A stretch of DNA of 7,388 nt from Candidatus Sulfopaludibacter sp. SbA3 (GCA_945861845.1 CAMAWS010000157.1:1-7388); one strand, 5' to 3'. Counted from the stretch's first letter, positions 1 through 6,511 are shown. Notes: generated by a model not told the origin, from the sequence alone. A program made the numbers and translations.

Positions 1-44
1 AAAGGAATCGATCCGAAGGCGGCCACGGAACATAGACCTACCAT
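1..44 (-). CDS. Possible 5' end of an unidentified gene, cut by the window edge
   Basis: An ATG at 44-42 on the minus strand is preceded by GAGGTGA (55-49) with a 4-base gap, a good Shine-Dalgarno match. The frame stays open to the window edge and begins MVGLCSVAAFGSIP, a short hydrophobic start that might be the beginning of a signal peptide or a membrane segment. It lies on the same strand as the phosphofructokinase-2-like gene and just past that gene's terminator hairpin. Only 14 codons are visible, so no function can be given. The main alternative is the 3' tail of a plus-strand gene: plus frame 1 is open from base 1 to a TGA at 79-81, but that stop falls inside the hairpin, which makes it less attractive. 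Confidence 0.3.
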   Translation of the reverse strand, partial: MVGLCSVAAFGSIP

Positions 45-55
45 ATTCTCACCTC

Positions 56-86
56 AAAACGAGCGGTCATTCAGAGAATGACCGCT
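56..86 (-). terminator. Rho-independent terminator after the PFK-2/FBPase-2 gene
   Basis: Bases 62-72 and 76-86 form a perfect 11-bp stem (arm GCGGTCATTC plus an outer A-T pair) closed by a 3-base loop. On the minus strand the stem is followed after two bases by TTTT (59-56). It starts 61 bases after the stop codon of the gene at 147-1367. The plus-strand side has no T-run, so the minus orientation is favoured. The T-run is short, so termination may be incomplete. Confidence 0.65.
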
Positions 87-146
87 TCACGTCCCACTTA
101 AAGAGTTATCGCAGGCAAGAGAGAACCCCGCTGTGTCGACCCGAAT

Positions 147-1367
147 CTAAACCGGCAGCAGGAACCGCTCCTCGTCGTAGCCAGTCTCTGTTGGAGTCAA
201 TTGGATCACCGTATGGAGAGGAACCTGGAGGTATGGGCACTCATCCTGTGGCTTGCCCATCAGGTATCCATAGAGCGCCCGGAGTACGGCCTGGTGAGCG
301 ACAATGAGCACCGGGGAGCGCAGCCCTTCAAGCTCCACGATGACTGGATCGAGCCGAAGGATCACGTCCGCGTAGGATTCGCCCCTCGGATAGCGATAGC
401 GAAACTTGTTGCCGGCGCGCGAGGCGAATTCTTCCGGCCATTGCGCCTTGATTTCCTCGTAGGTGAGGCCGTCGCAGACGCCGGCATCGATCTCGTCGAG
501 GGCCCGCAGGCTCTCCGTTTCGTGTCCGATGGCAGCTGCCGTCGCCACGGTTCGCTGCAGCGTGCTCGTCCACACAACCGGTTCAATCGGCCGCTCCCGC
601 ACGAAATTCGCCAGCGCCTCAGCGTACTTCCTGCCGCGTTCGGTGAGCGGAGCGTCGCCCCCGATACGGTCGGCCAGATTGAATTCGCTCTCGCCGTGCC
701 GGCTGAGCAGGATGGCCCGTTCGGTGGGCCGGATCTGCATTAGAAAGAAGGCCAACCGCGACGAAAGGTATCCTTCGATGCGGTTCGATATAACCTGCCT
801 GCCCGCGTCGACGACCTTCACATAGCTGCCTTCCTCGTCTTCGACGGGCCGGTAGGTTCGCTCGTACTGGGCGATGCGGCCGCGAAAGTCTCGAAATGCG
901 TCATCGGCCGACATGCCGGCGTAGTCGGGCAATCCGAGTTTGTTGCGGCGGACATTCGCGTCGATGATCTTTGGATCGTCGCAAATGGTTTCCACGAACA
1001 GGACGCCGACGCCCGCGGCCGAACATTCCTTGCGAATGATATCCCGCCGCGTCCGGTCCGCATTCGTCGCGTCGTAGATACCGACCTCGCCGTCCTTCTT
1101 GAACCAGGCCAGGAGGTCGTCCAGCGCAGCCATCGCAAAACCCTCCCGCTCCTCGCGGGTCGCTTCATTGTCTGGCGCAAAATACTCCGCGGGCTGCTGC
1201 GCCCCGGCGCGCGCGCGCCGGTAGTCGCCAACATTCACCCACAGCGTGCTGTACCCGAGCCACGAAAGGTACCGCTGGAGTTTCCGGGCCACAAAGGTCT
1301 TCCCTCGCGCCGGCAGGCCCACCATGACAACCGCAATCTTCTGTCCACCATGCCTCTGCAAAACCAT
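147..1367 (-). CDS. Bifunctional 6-phosphofructo-2-kinase / fructose-2,6-bisphosphatase, eukaryote-like
   Basis: This 406-residue cytosolic protein should both make and break fructose 2,6-bisphosphate from fructose 6-phosphate and ATP. The N-terminal kinase domain (about 8-212) has the Walker A loop GLPARGKT (17-24), the substrate-site stretch NVGDYRR (45-51), DATN (99-102) and FVETICDDP (124-132), all very close to the animal and yeast enzymes. The C-terminal histidine-phosphatase domain (about 216-405) has RHGESEFN (223-230) with phospho-acceptor His224, Arg271 in WTSTLQRT, Glu291 in EIDAGVCDG, KFRYRYPRGESY (321-332) and the second His358 in AHQAV. Both active sites therefore look intact. 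It lacks the N- and C-terminal regulatory tails of the animal isoforms. The ATG at 1367 is chosen because the first beta strand (KIAVVMV) must precede the P-loop; no clear Shine-Dalgarno sequence is present. It lies 79 bases downstream of the kinase gene on the same strand. Confidence 0.93.
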   Translation of the reverse strand: MVLQRHGGQKIAVVMVGLPARGKTFVARKLQRYLSWLGYSTLWVNVGDYRRARAGAQQPAEYFAPDNEATREEREGFAMAALDDLLAWFKKDGEVGIYDATNADRTRRDIIRKECSAAGVGVLFVETICDDPKIIDANVRRNKLGLPDYAGMSADDAFRDFRGRIAQYERTYRPVEDEEGSYVKVVDAGRQVISNRIEGYLSSRLAFFLMQIRPTERAILLSRHGESEFNLADRIGGDAPLTERGRKYAEALANFVRERPIEPVVWTSTLQRTVATAAAIGHETESLRALDEIDAGVCDGLTYEEIKAQWPEEFASRAGNKFRYRYPRGESYADVILRLDPVIVELEGLRSPVLIVAHQAVLRALYGYLMGKPQDECPYLQVPLHTVIQLTPTETGYDEERFLLPV

Positions 1368-1373
1368 GGCGCC

Positions 1374-1379
1374 ATCTTA
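1374..1379 (-). promoter_or_regulatory. Weak -10-like box giving a possibly leaderless transcript
   Basis: TAAGAT on the minus strand ends 6 bases before the ATG at 1367, so transcription would begin at or beside the start codon. No convincing -35 box lies 16-19 bases upstream. If real, it would give the PFK-2/FBPase-2 gene its own start inside the 79-base gap after the kinase gene, which would also explain the missing ribosome binding site. Four matches out of six to TATAAT can easily arise by chance. Confidence 0.2.
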
Positions 1380-1446
1380 CGACGAAAACTTCCGGGATTA
1401 GAAACGGAGACCGCGCACGATGCTGCGGTGTCCGATGACAGCCGGA

Positions 1447-4080
1447 TTATCTCTTCGGTTTCCAGTTCAGGATAACGGTGATCGGAGACGCGTCTTCATC
1501 CGTCACCGTATTCATCAGGAAACGCTGGCCGTCTGCAGACACGACGTACTGCTGCCTGGCAGTCCCTTGCACCGCGCCGCCAATTCGCGTGGCGAAAAGC
1601 GGAACTGGCGCTCCGGCTTCAAAGGTCTGGCCGCTTGAAGAAAGGTTCATCGGTACCGCCATGATCCTGCCGTCCAGCGTGATGTAGAACAACTCCCTGC
1701 CGTCGCTTCGCCACCGTACCTGTGCACCGCCGTTCGTTGAAATTGTCGACTTGACGCCAGGCCCCGGAAAGGACTGCATATATATTTCAAAGCGTCCTGA
1801 TTCGTCGGACTGATAGGCGATCCATTTCCCATCGGGAGAGAACTGCGCGTCCCGTTCCTGGAAGTTCGTCTGGACTACCATGAATGGCTTTCGATCGCCG
1901 CCTGTCGGAAGTGCCCAGATGTCGTGGTTGGTTTCCGGATCGGTGCTCCGAAAAAGCAGAAACGTTCCGTCGCGCGACCAGTCCGTCGCTACTTTGTTCT
2001 GTTCGGTCGCCAGCAGCAGTTCATCACTTTCGTTGCCGCTGACAGCCTTCTGGTAAAGATCGAAGACACCCTTCCGGGGCGATGAAAAAACAACGCGGCT
2101 GCCGTCCGGCGACCAAATGGGTTGATTCTCGCTCGTCAGATCCGATGTGAAACGCCCGAGTACGCCGCGCACCGTTTCGAGGAACCAGATGTCTGAATTC
2201 TGATCGAGCGCCACGCGGAGGCCGTCCGGTGAAAGTGATGGATTCAGCCCGAAGAGGGGACTGCCCACTTTTCCAATTTCTTTTCCGGACCGGTCGAACC
2301 ATGTGAATTGGCGAAGAGCAGCGGAGCCTGTCCGATAGATCAGCGGACCGGCGCTGGATGCGGAGAAAGCGGCTCCGCCCGTACCACCGGCGACCCTCAC
2401 CTGTTCGGCGACCGGCAATGGATCTCCGCTCAGTTCCAGGCGGACCGGATCGAAGTCCTGCGCAAACAAGGTCCCCTGCCGGATGAAGAGCAACTGCCCG
2501 GAGGAGGCATACACAGCGCGCGCCTCCGAATCGAGCAGGCGGCGGGTCTCCGGTTCGCCAAGCTTGCCGGCATAAACGCCACGAACTTCCGGGGCACCCC
2601 TGACGTAGTAGAGAAAGTGCTGCCCATCAGGAAGAAACTCCGGGAAGCTATGGCCCGCCTGCAGGGAGCCCTCCAGTTTGGTGACGGACTTCGGTTCGCC
2701 GCCTGCGGCGGGGATTGCAAAGATCGGACCCATCGAACCCGCGTCGGGAGTAAACAGGATCGTGCCCTCACGGTTCCAGCTTCCGCCGCCGCCATTGGGA
2801 GCGCTGGCCAGGACCTGCATCGATCCACCATCGATGTCCATCCGCTTCAATTTGAAATCCGCAAAAAAACCAATCGACCTGCCATCCGGCGACCAGAATG
2901 GGCTGGAAGCAAAGTCGGTTCCCGCCAACGGCCGCGCCGAAACGTCATCAAGCGAACGCAGCCATAATCGGTCTATGCCGTCGGAGGCGGACACGAAAAC
3001 CACCTTCTGTCCGTCAGGGGAAATGGCCAGCGACTGCGAATTCGTGCTGGTCGGCACGCCGATTTCAAGACGCACTTCGGACGCCGGAGGAGCCACGCGG
3101 AAATCCAACACCGCGAGGACCACAGCAATAACCGCCACAAGTGACAGCGCCAAGCCCCACGCAAACCGCTCACGGCGTCTTGAAATTTTCTCGACGATCT
3201 CTGCGGTGGAACTGTCCGATTGCAGCCCACCCTGCGCTTCTTCGATTTCAATGCGCAGATCCGCAGCGCTGTGCATGCGGCGGTTGTGGTCGCGCTGCAG
3301 GCAGCGCCGGAGCAATAAGCGGACGGCTGGTGGAGTCGCTTTCGGCAGAAGTGTCCAATCCGGATCGATTCTTGTGATCCCGCCCAGCGTCTCCGCCAGA
3401 GTCTCTCCCCGGAACGGGGACTTACCCGTCAGCATCTCGTAAAGCACGACACCGAATGCCCAGATGTCGGAGCGCGCATCCGCCTTCTTTCCTTTCGCCT
3501 GCTCCGGCGACATGTACTCCGCCGTTCCCAGGAGTGCGCCCGGCGTCACGCCACTCACGAGCGTTGGCGAACCGGACAAATCGGAACCCGGAGCCGGCTC
3601 CTCGAACATCCGGGCGAGCCCGAAATCGAGAAGTTTCACTCTTCCTTCCGGGGTGATTTTGATGTTGGCGGGCTTGAGATCCCGGTGGACGAAGCTTTTG
3701 TCGTGCGCGGCTTCAAGCGCTTCGCAGATTTCCTTCGCAATGATGAGGGCTTCGTCGATGGGAACTGCGCCGAGCTTCAACCGCTCCTCGAGAGTCTCGC
3801 CCTCCACAAGTTCAAGGACAAGAACCCGCAACTCTCCGAAATTCGCCAGGTCGTAAATTGTGGAAATGTGGGGATGATTCAGCGATGCCAGGATTTCGGC
3901 CTCGCGCTGGAACCGCGCAAGGCGCTCTGGATCTCGGGAAAACTCCTCGGGCAACACCTTGATCGCAACCTCGCGCTTCAGCTTTACATCCAGCGCCCGA
4001 TACACCTCTCCCATGCCGCCGGAACCCAAAGGCTCCAGGATTTCATACGAACCCAGTTTTGTTCCCGCGCTGAGTACCAT
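1447..4080 (-). CDS. Transmembrane Ser/Thr protein kinase with C-terminal TolB/PD40-type beta-propeller
   Basis: This 877-residue Hanks-type kinase has all the core motifs: glycine loop GSGGMGEV (19-26), VAIK Lys41, helix-C Glu60, HRDLKPAN (132-139, catalytic Asp134), DFG (152-154), GTAEYMSPEQ (185-194) and DIWAFGVVLYEML (205-217). It should phosphorylate Ser/Thr on cytoplasmic proteins and be switched on through its activation segment (154-192, with several Ser/Thr). A basic patch RRRER (301-305) precedes one membrane helix (306-325), which places the kinase inside and the rest outside by the positive-inside rule. Residues about 345-870 carry some ten SPDG-like blade motifs (the first at 354-357, the last SADG at 848-851), typical of a WD40-like/TolB propeller that probably binds a ligand or a protein partner. 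The kinase domain starts within 12 residues of the ATG, so this start is natural. No Shine-Dalgarno sequence is seen. The substrate is unknown. Confidence 0.95.
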   Translation of the reverse strand: MVLSAGTKLGSYEILEPLGSGGMGEVYRALDVKLKREVAIKVLPEEFSRDPERLARFQREAEILASLNHPHISTIYDLANFGELRVLVLELVEGETLEERLKLGAVPIDEALIIAKEICEALEAAHDKSFVHRDLKPANIKITPEGRVKLLDFGLARMFEEPAPGSDLSGSPTLVSGVTPGALLGTAEYMSPEQAKGKKADARSDIWAFGVVLYEMLTGKSPFRGETLAETLGGITRIDPDWTLLPKATPPAVRLLLRRCLQRDHNRRMHSAADLRIEIEEAQGGLQSDSSTAEIVEKISRRRERFAWGLALSLVAVIAVVLAVLDFRVAPPASEVRLEIGVPTSTNSQSLAISPDGQKVVFVSASDGIDRLWLRSLDDVSARPLAGTDFASSPFWSPDGRSIGFFADFKLKRMDIDGGSMQVLASAPNGGGGSWNREGTILFTPDAGSMGPIFAIPAAGGEPKSVTKLEGSLQAGHSFPEFLPDGQHFLYYVRGAPEVRGVYAGKLGEPETRRLLDSEARAVYASSGQLLFIRQGTLFAQDFDPVRLELSGDPLPVAEQVRVAGGTGGAAFSASSAGPLIYRTGSAALRQFTWFDRSGKEIGKVGSPLFGLNPSLSPDGLRVALDQNSDIWFLETVRGVLGRFTSDLTSENQPIWSPDGSRVVFSSPRKGVFDLYQKAVSGNESDELLLATEQNKVATDWSRDGTFLLFRSTDPETNHDIWALPTGGDRKPFMVVQTNFQERDAQFSPDGKWIAYQSDESGRFEIYMQSFPGPGVKSTISTNGGAQVRWRSDGRELFYITLDGRIMAVPMNLSSSGQTFEAGAPVPLFATRIGGAVQGTARQQYVVSADGQRFLMNTVTDEDASPITVILNWKPKR

Positions 4081-4091
4081 GGCTGGCGGCG

Positions 4092-4097
4092 ATTATA
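4092..4097 (-). promoter_or_regulatory. Candidate -10 box of the kinase gene
   Basis: A consensus TATAAT lies on the minus strand, ending 11 bases before the ATG at 4080. Transcription would start only about 4-5 bases ahead of the start codon, a near-leaderless arrangement that fits the absence of a Shine-Dalgarno sequence. The hexamer 17 bases upstream (TCTGCG, 4120-4115) is a poor -35 match. A second, weaker candidate is GATAAT at 4126-4121. Confidence 0.4.
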
Positions 4098-4393
4098 CGA
4101 GATTCCACGATGGGCGCAGAATTATCGCGATGGGCTTCGAAAGGCCGCTGGCAAGTCAGACGCTCCGTTCTCCAAAGCGCATTTTTCCACAAAACCTGCA
4201 GGGTAGAGCGAGCCCGTGCCGCGGATGTCGAACCCCCGCCCGGCCAGGCAACGGTGACCCGCCACTGGTTCGTTGATATTCACTTGTCCGGAAAGCCACC
4301 TGCGAGTGACTACATGCCGGGGGTGCGCCGGATTGACGAAAAGAATTCCCGGCGGTTGGAAACCGGCCTGTATTCCCGCGGACTGCTCAGAAT

Positions 4394-4402
4394 TGGTATA
4401 GT
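4394..4402 (+). promoter_or_regulatory. Extended -10 promoter of the patatin-like gene
   Basis: The sequence TGGTATAGT is an extended -10 element (TGn followed by TATAGT). Transcription from about 4409 would leave a leader of about 13 bases that contains the GGAGGA ribosome binding site. There is no good -35 hexamer at 17-18 bases, which is tolerable for extended -10 promoters. Confidence 0.45.
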
Positions 4403-4411
4403 GGCGCCACT

Positions 4412-4417
4412 GGAGGA
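4412..4417 (+). promoter_or_regulatory. Ribosome binding site that fixes the patatin start at 4422
   Basis: GGAGGA lies four bases before the ATG at 4422. It decides between this start and the upstream in-frame ATG at 4110, which has no such site and would add 104 residues of no recognisable domain. Confidence 0.75.
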
Positions 4418-4421
4418 ACCA

Positions 4422-5546
4422 ATGGCAAATTATGATGTTGTTTTTGAAGGTGGTGGCGCCAAAGGCATCGCGTTCGTCGGCGCACTAGAAGTGCTGCAGC
4501 AACGCCAGCACACCATTCGGCGGGCAATCGGAACGTCCGCTGGTGCAATAACCGCGACTCTCTGCGCTGCGGGATACGCTCCCGCCGAACTGCTCAGTGC
4601 AATCATCGAAAAGAAAGACGGGAAACCGCGTTTCACATCGTTTATGGACATACCGGAGGCTCGCGACTTTTCTCCTGCCATGCAGGCAGCGAGTCTCACG
4701 CAAAAAGTGCTCAACGATATCAACCTGCCTGGATTTCCGGAATGGGTTGAAAAGAAAATTGACGTGGCGCTAATGAAGGAACTGCTCCAGCATCGCATCT
4801 ATGCCCGCTTGTTCTCGTTCATCGAATGCGGCGGTTTCTATTCGGGCCGAACGTTCCTGGCCTGGATGCAGGAGAAACTTGCGGCCAAAGGCATAGGTCC
4901 CAACGACACGCTGGCGGATTTCGCGGCAAAAAAGAAAGACACGGACCTGTCCATGGTCGTCTCGGATACGACGGACATGGAGATGCTGGTATTGAACAAT
5001 CGTACAGCTCCGAATGTTCCTGTCGCCCATGCCGTTCGAATGTCCATGAGCATACCGTTCGTCTGGCAGGAAGTGATCTGGCAGCAAGCGTGGGGAACGT
5101 ACATGGGACGCGCCAAGGAGGGCAACATTGTCGTCGACGGTGGCCTGCTGTCGAACTTTCCGATCCGATTGATCGCCGAAACAGACGCTAATATCGAGCA
5201 GATAATGGGCAGTGCCAATCCGAACGGCGCCGGGAACCTGGGACTGTTGATCGATGAAAGACTCCCCGTCCCGGGCGCAGCCAATACCGACAAGACGCCG
5301 GAACCCGGATCAAGTCTCCGTACGATCAAGAGAACTTCACGCCTCGTGGACACAATGATGGGAGCTTCGGATAACGAAGCAATCTTGAATTTCTCGAAAT
5401 ACGTCTGCCGTCTACCTGCAAAAGGATATGGGACTCTCGAGTTCGACATGACCGAAGGAAGACGCGAGGCGTTCCTGGAGGCGGCGCGCACCGCTATGAA
5501 AAATCATCTGGGCGCTGCGGTCTCCGCGACGGGATCAGGCAACTGA
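4422..5546 (+). CDS. Patatin-like phospholipase (acyl hydrolase)
   Basis: This 374-residue protein has the complete Ser-Asp dyad of the patatin family, whose members hydrolyse acyl esters of phospholipids or other lipids. The oxyanion-hole motif is GGGAKG (10-15), the nucleophile elbow is GTSAG (37-41, Ser39), and the catalytic Asp is in DGGLLSNFPI (239-248, Asp239). Between them lie the usual patatin-core stretches, including HAVRMSMSIPF (203-213). No signal peptide or membrane helix is seen, so it is probably cytoplasmic or loosely membrane-associated. It starts at the ATG with the GGAGGA site, right where the family's first strand begins. It is transcribed alone, divergently from the kinase and convergently with mpg. 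Patatins also act as effectors in some antiphage systems, but no nucleotide cyclase or other partner is nearby, so a housekeeping or lipid-remodelling role is more likely. Confidence 0.93.
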   Translation: MANYDVVFEGGGAKGIAFVGALEVLQQRQHTIRRAIGTSAGAITATLCAAGYAPAELLSAIIEKKDGKPRFTSFMDIPEARDFSPAMQAASLTQKVLNDINLPGFPEWVEKKIDVALMKELLQHRIYARLFSFIECGGFYSGRTFLAWMQEKLAAKGIGPNDTLADFAAKKKDTDLSMVVSDTTDMEMLVLNNRTAPNVPVAHAVRMSMSIPFVWQEVIWQQAWGTYMGRAKEGNIVVDGGLLSNFPIRLIAETDANIEQIMGSANPNGAGNLGLLIDERLPVPGAANTDKTPEPGSSLRTIKRTSRLVDTMMGASDNEAILNFSKYVCRLPAKGYGTLEFDMTEGRREAFLEAARTAMKNHLGAAVSATGSGN

Positions 5547-5557
5547 ATTATTCAGTT
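5541..5557. repeat. Perfect inverted repeat across the patatin stop codon
   Basis: AACTGAA (5541-5547) and TTCAGTT (5551-5557) are perfect inverted copies around a 3-base centre. The patatin stop codon TGA (5544-5546) lies inside the left arm. The stem is AT-rich and no T-run follows, so it is a weak hairpin at most and could be chance. Confidence 0.5.
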
Positions 5558-5572
5558 CGAGATATGTCAATG

Positions 5573-5596
5573 AAAAGCCGGCTGAGGCGAGCCGGC
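5573..5596 (-). terminator. Terminator serving mpg (minus strand)
   Basis: GCCGGCT (5577-5583) and AGCCGGC (5590-5596) form a perfect 7-bp GC-rich stem with a 6-base loop. Read on the minus strand it is followed at once by TTTTCA (5576-5571), the classic stem plus T-run. It lies about 120 bases past the mpg stop codon. It sits next to a second hairpin whose T-run faces the other way, so the pair insulates the two convergent genes. Confidence 0.6.
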
Positions 5597-5602
5597 CTGA
5601 AA

Positions 5603-5639
5603 TGAGGCGGCCCTGTAGCGGGTCCGCCTCACCTCTTTT
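5603..5639 (+). terminator. Terminator serving the patatin-like gene (plus strand)
   Basis: TGAGGCGG (5603-5610) pairs with CCGCCTCA (5624-5631), and CCC (5611-5613) pairs with GGG (5620-5622) after a single bulged T, giving an 11-bp stem. It is followed by CCTCTTTTGCTATTTT, a broken T-run that fits rho-independent termination. It begins 57 bases after the patatin stop codon. On the minus strand only TTT follows, so it is a weaker stop for mpg. Confidence 0.7.
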
Positions 5640-5713
5640 GCTATTTTGCGCTGCGCCACAGCCGTTCTCCTTGTACAACAAACATCCGAAGGCCGCCTGA
5701 CATTTGAATTCGA

Positions 5714-6316
5714 TCAAGTTTCACTCTTGCATCGTGTGCGCGAGACGTGCGGATTCCCGCGCGCATAAAAGCGCCACGGTTTGTCCCTGTATTCCCCTGC
5801 ATAGTCAACGCCGACTCTAGGACTGGCGATAACCGGCCCGGGATCGAAACCGCTGTCTTCGATCCACAGTTTCTTTCCCGCGAGGTCTTCACGGTTCAGC
5901 GACTTGTCCACGGACATGGCCTTGCACAGCTTACCCGGGCCGCTCGCGATATCGATGTCGCGCTGCGCTTTGTTTCTTAAGGCGCGCATGACTTCAATGT
6001 TTCCGAGCGGTTCCAGCGCGCGTATGAGAACTGCGGCAGGATACCCCTCCCGCTCGGTCACGACGTTGAGGCAATAGTGAAAGCCATAGATCATGTAGAC
6101 GTACGCGTGTCCGGGCGGACCAAACATGACATCCGTGCGCGGCGTCCGGCCCTTCGAGGCGTGACAGGCAAGGTCGTTCGGCCCGACATACGCCTCGGTC
6201 TCGACGATTCTTCCTGAAAGGTTCCTGCGGCCGAGACGGCGAACGAGGATTTTGCCCAGGAGATCGCGGGCAACTTCAAGGGTTGGGCGATCGTAAAACG
6301 AGCGATCCAGCTTCAC
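5714..6316 (-). CDS. mpg: 3-methyladenine DNA glycosylase, AAG/MPG family
   Basis: This 200-residue protein removes alkylated or deaminated purines (3-methyladenine, hypoxanthine, ethenoadenine) from DNA as the first step of base excision repair. From the GTG start, RSFYDRPTLEVARDLLGK (5-22) is the family's opening, and GRIVETEAYVGP (35-46) carries Glu41, matching human AAG Glu125, and Tyr43. His52, Tyr74 and Asn84 match human His136, Tyr159 and Asn169, which line the flipped-base pocket. RALEPL, SGPGKL and the closing PWRFYARGNPHVS are also diagnostic. The length fits bacterial members. The GTG at 6316 is chosen because GGAGGT precedes it and homology begins at once; an in-frame ATG at 6451 would add 45 unconserved residues. 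Its start overlaps the stop of a short upstream frame by GTGA. It is a single-gene repair function with no visible damage-response operator. Confidence 0.95.
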   Translation of the reverse strand: MKLDRSFYDRPTLEVARDLLGKILVRRLGRRNLSGRIVETEAYVGPNDLACHASKGRTPRTDVMFGPPGHAYVYMIYGFHYCLNVVTEREGYPAAVLIRALEPLGNIEVMRALRNKAQRDIDIASGPGKLCKAMSVDKSLNREDLAGKKLWIEDSGFDPGPVIASPRVGVDYAGEYRDKPWRFYARGNPHVSRTRCKSET

Positions 6317-6447
6317 GTGACCTCCGGCGACAGTCGGTTGCGGACAGCCGCCTGCAAGACCCCGTCGGGCCATTCGGCAAATTGCCTCAGTCCCTCTGCG
6401 GCGGCGATGAGAATGTCGCAGTATGGGTGTTGTGTAAACCTGCGCAG
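6313..6447 (-). pseudogene. Short coding-like frame overlapping the mpg start (small ORF or gene remnant)
   Basis: This frame has 44 codons and then a TGA that shares GTGA with the mpg GTG start, the overlap typical of translationally coupled genes. By hand count, 32 of 44 third positions are G or C, against about half in the mpg frame over the same bases, so this frame looks the more coding-like. The peptide includes CDILIAAAEGLRQFAEW and ends RNRLSPEVT; I do not recognise it. It has no ATG or GTG start: only a CTG at 6447 lies near its beginning, with no ribosome binding site. Just upstream is an in-frame TGA (6453-6451), and beyond that the same frame is open again to 6498. This looks more like the decayed 3' end of a gene than an intact one, but a CTG-started small protein is possible. 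Confidence 0.3.
6320..6325 (-). promoter_or_regulatory. Ribosome binding site that fixes the mpg GTG start
   Basis: GGAGGT on the minus strand lies three bases before the GTG at 6316. The spacing is a little short but acceptable, and it coincides with the point where AAG-family similarity begins. It lies inside the last codons of the short upstream frame. Confidence 0.65.
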
Positions 6448-6484
6448 CCATCAAGCAGACGATCTTAACTGGGCAAGAACCTCA

Positions 6485-6511
6485 GGAGGGGAAATCCACT
6501 ATTCCCCCTCC
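6485..6511 (-). terminator. Hairpin terminator after the S74/YadA-like gene
   Basis: Bases 6485-6495 and 6501-6511 form an 11-bp stem with one A-C mismatch around a 5-base loop; the arm core is GGAGGGG/CCCCTCC. It starts 66 bases after the stop codon of the gene at 6577. The minus-strand sequence beyond it (TGAGGTTCTTG) is only mildly T-rich, so it may be a weak or factor-assisted terminator, or an mRNA 3' end stabiliser. Confidence 0.5.

Larger units (their letters stand above)
4081..4421. other. Divergent intergenic region between kinase and patatin genes
   Basis: These 341 bases separate two divergently transcribed genes. The left end holds a TATAAT on the minus strand close to the kinase start, and the right end holds an extended -10 box and a Shine-Dalgarno sequence for the patatin gene. 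The plus frame of the patatin gene stays open back to 4110, but nothing in that 104-codon extension resembles a known domain. No tRNA, repeat array or convincing operator palindrome was found in the middle; the best small inverted repeat is CGGTT/AACCG (4353-4365). Confidence 0.6.

Noticed and set aside
2308..3442. Long plus-strand open frames inside the kinase gene
   Set aside because: They are antisense shadows of a strongly conserved kinase-propeller gene; their translations are Arg/Ser/Pro-rich and show no domain.
4110..4421. In-frame 104-codon N-terminal extension of the patatin-like gene
   Set aside because: No ribosome binding site precedes 4110 and no domain is recognisable, while 4422 has GGAGGA, an extended -10 box just upstream, and the family's first strand at once after the start.
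4422..5546. Patatin as an antiphage effector (CBASS-like)
   Set aside because: No CD-NTase cyclase or other partner gene lies beside it; both neighbours are transcribed from the opposite strand and belong to other functions.
5541..5571. Minus-strand TTGACA (5571-5566) as an antisense promoter into the patatin gene
   Set aside because: No -10 box lies at a suitable distance; the nearest AT-rich hexamers are 13-14 bases away and poor matches.
5535..5717. Minus-strand 60-codon frame between patatin and mpg
   Set aside because: It runs through both terminator hairpins and has no recognisable domain.
6317..6454. Longer mpg start (TTG at 6454 or ATG at 6451)
   Set aside because: The extra 45 or so residues are arginine-rich, have only about half G/C at third positions and do not match the AAG family; GTG at 6316 has a GGAGGT site.
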